Part shown: piece after piece, positions 5,835 through 5,845 of the stretch
Layout of the letters: each line of letters starts with the position of its first letter
Numbering within the stretch: position 1 is the first letter of the stretch
NCBI GenBank assembly: GCA_003452695.1
Contig: DMNP01000252.1
Coordinates: 552 to 6,396 of the forward strand
Source of the DNA: Eggerthellaceae bacterium
GTDB lineage: Bacteria; Actinomycetota; Coriobacteriia; Coriobacteriales; Eggerthellaceae
Direction: 5' to 3'
Length of the DNA: 5,845 nt
The notes under the pieces: model-generated
Databases searched by the model: none
Seen by the model: the letters and a program-made list of their open reading frames with translations, nothing else
What the model was told of the DNA's origin: nothing
Translations under genes and position numbers: made by a program

Positions 5835-5845
5835 CGAGCCGCGTC

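Overview
This window is a conserved housekeeping gene cluster from a GC-rich bacterium. All seven genes read on the + strand, in the order scpA (3' part only), scpB, rluB, aroA, cmk, plsC, ispH. The strong G/C preference at third codon positions, the good Shine-Dalgarno sites (AGGAGG type) and a gene order that mixes scpAB, aroA, cmk, plsC and ispH fit a high-GC Gram-positive best. A member of the Coriobacteriia (Eggerthella-like) is my first guess. That assignment is inference from gene order and composition, not a database result.

Layout: bases 1-495 hold the C-terminal half of ScpA, which overlaps scpB (492-1202) by 4 nt in an ATGA junction. The pseudouridine synthase gene rluB follows (most likely GTG start at 1258, end 1989). 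A 96-nt spacer (1990-2085) carries a strong imperfect hairpin, and a possible extended -10 promoter lies at the very end of rluB. Then comes aroA (2086-3414), which overlaps cmk (3411-4097) by ATGA; cmk overlaps plsC (4087-4941) by 11 nt. A 56-nt spacer (4942-4997) with a perfect 16-bp palindrome precedes ispH (4998-5834). The last 11 bases are non-coding and hold nothing recognisable. There is no tRNA, rRNA, mobile element, CRISPR array or phage gene.

Function: ScpA and ScpB are the non-SMC subunits of condensin and act in chromosome organisation and segregation. RluB modifies 23S rRNA. AroA makes EPSP in the shikimate pathway, Cmk supplies CDP/dCDP for nucleic acids and CDP-linked lipid precursors, PlsC makes phosphatidic acid, and IspH makes the isoprenoid precursors IPP and DMAPP. 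The overlaps suggest translational coupling of scpA-scpB and of aroA-cmk-plsC. The cluster therefore looks like one or two transcription units of growth-linked genes, with a possible internal break before aroA.

I found no new biological system here. The points worth a second look are small: the hairpin and possible promoter before aroA, the palindrome before ispH, a perfect 10-bp inverted repeat near the start of plsC, a variant class II EPSP synthase motif, the long N- and C-terminal extensions of PlsC, and the choice of start codon for rluB.
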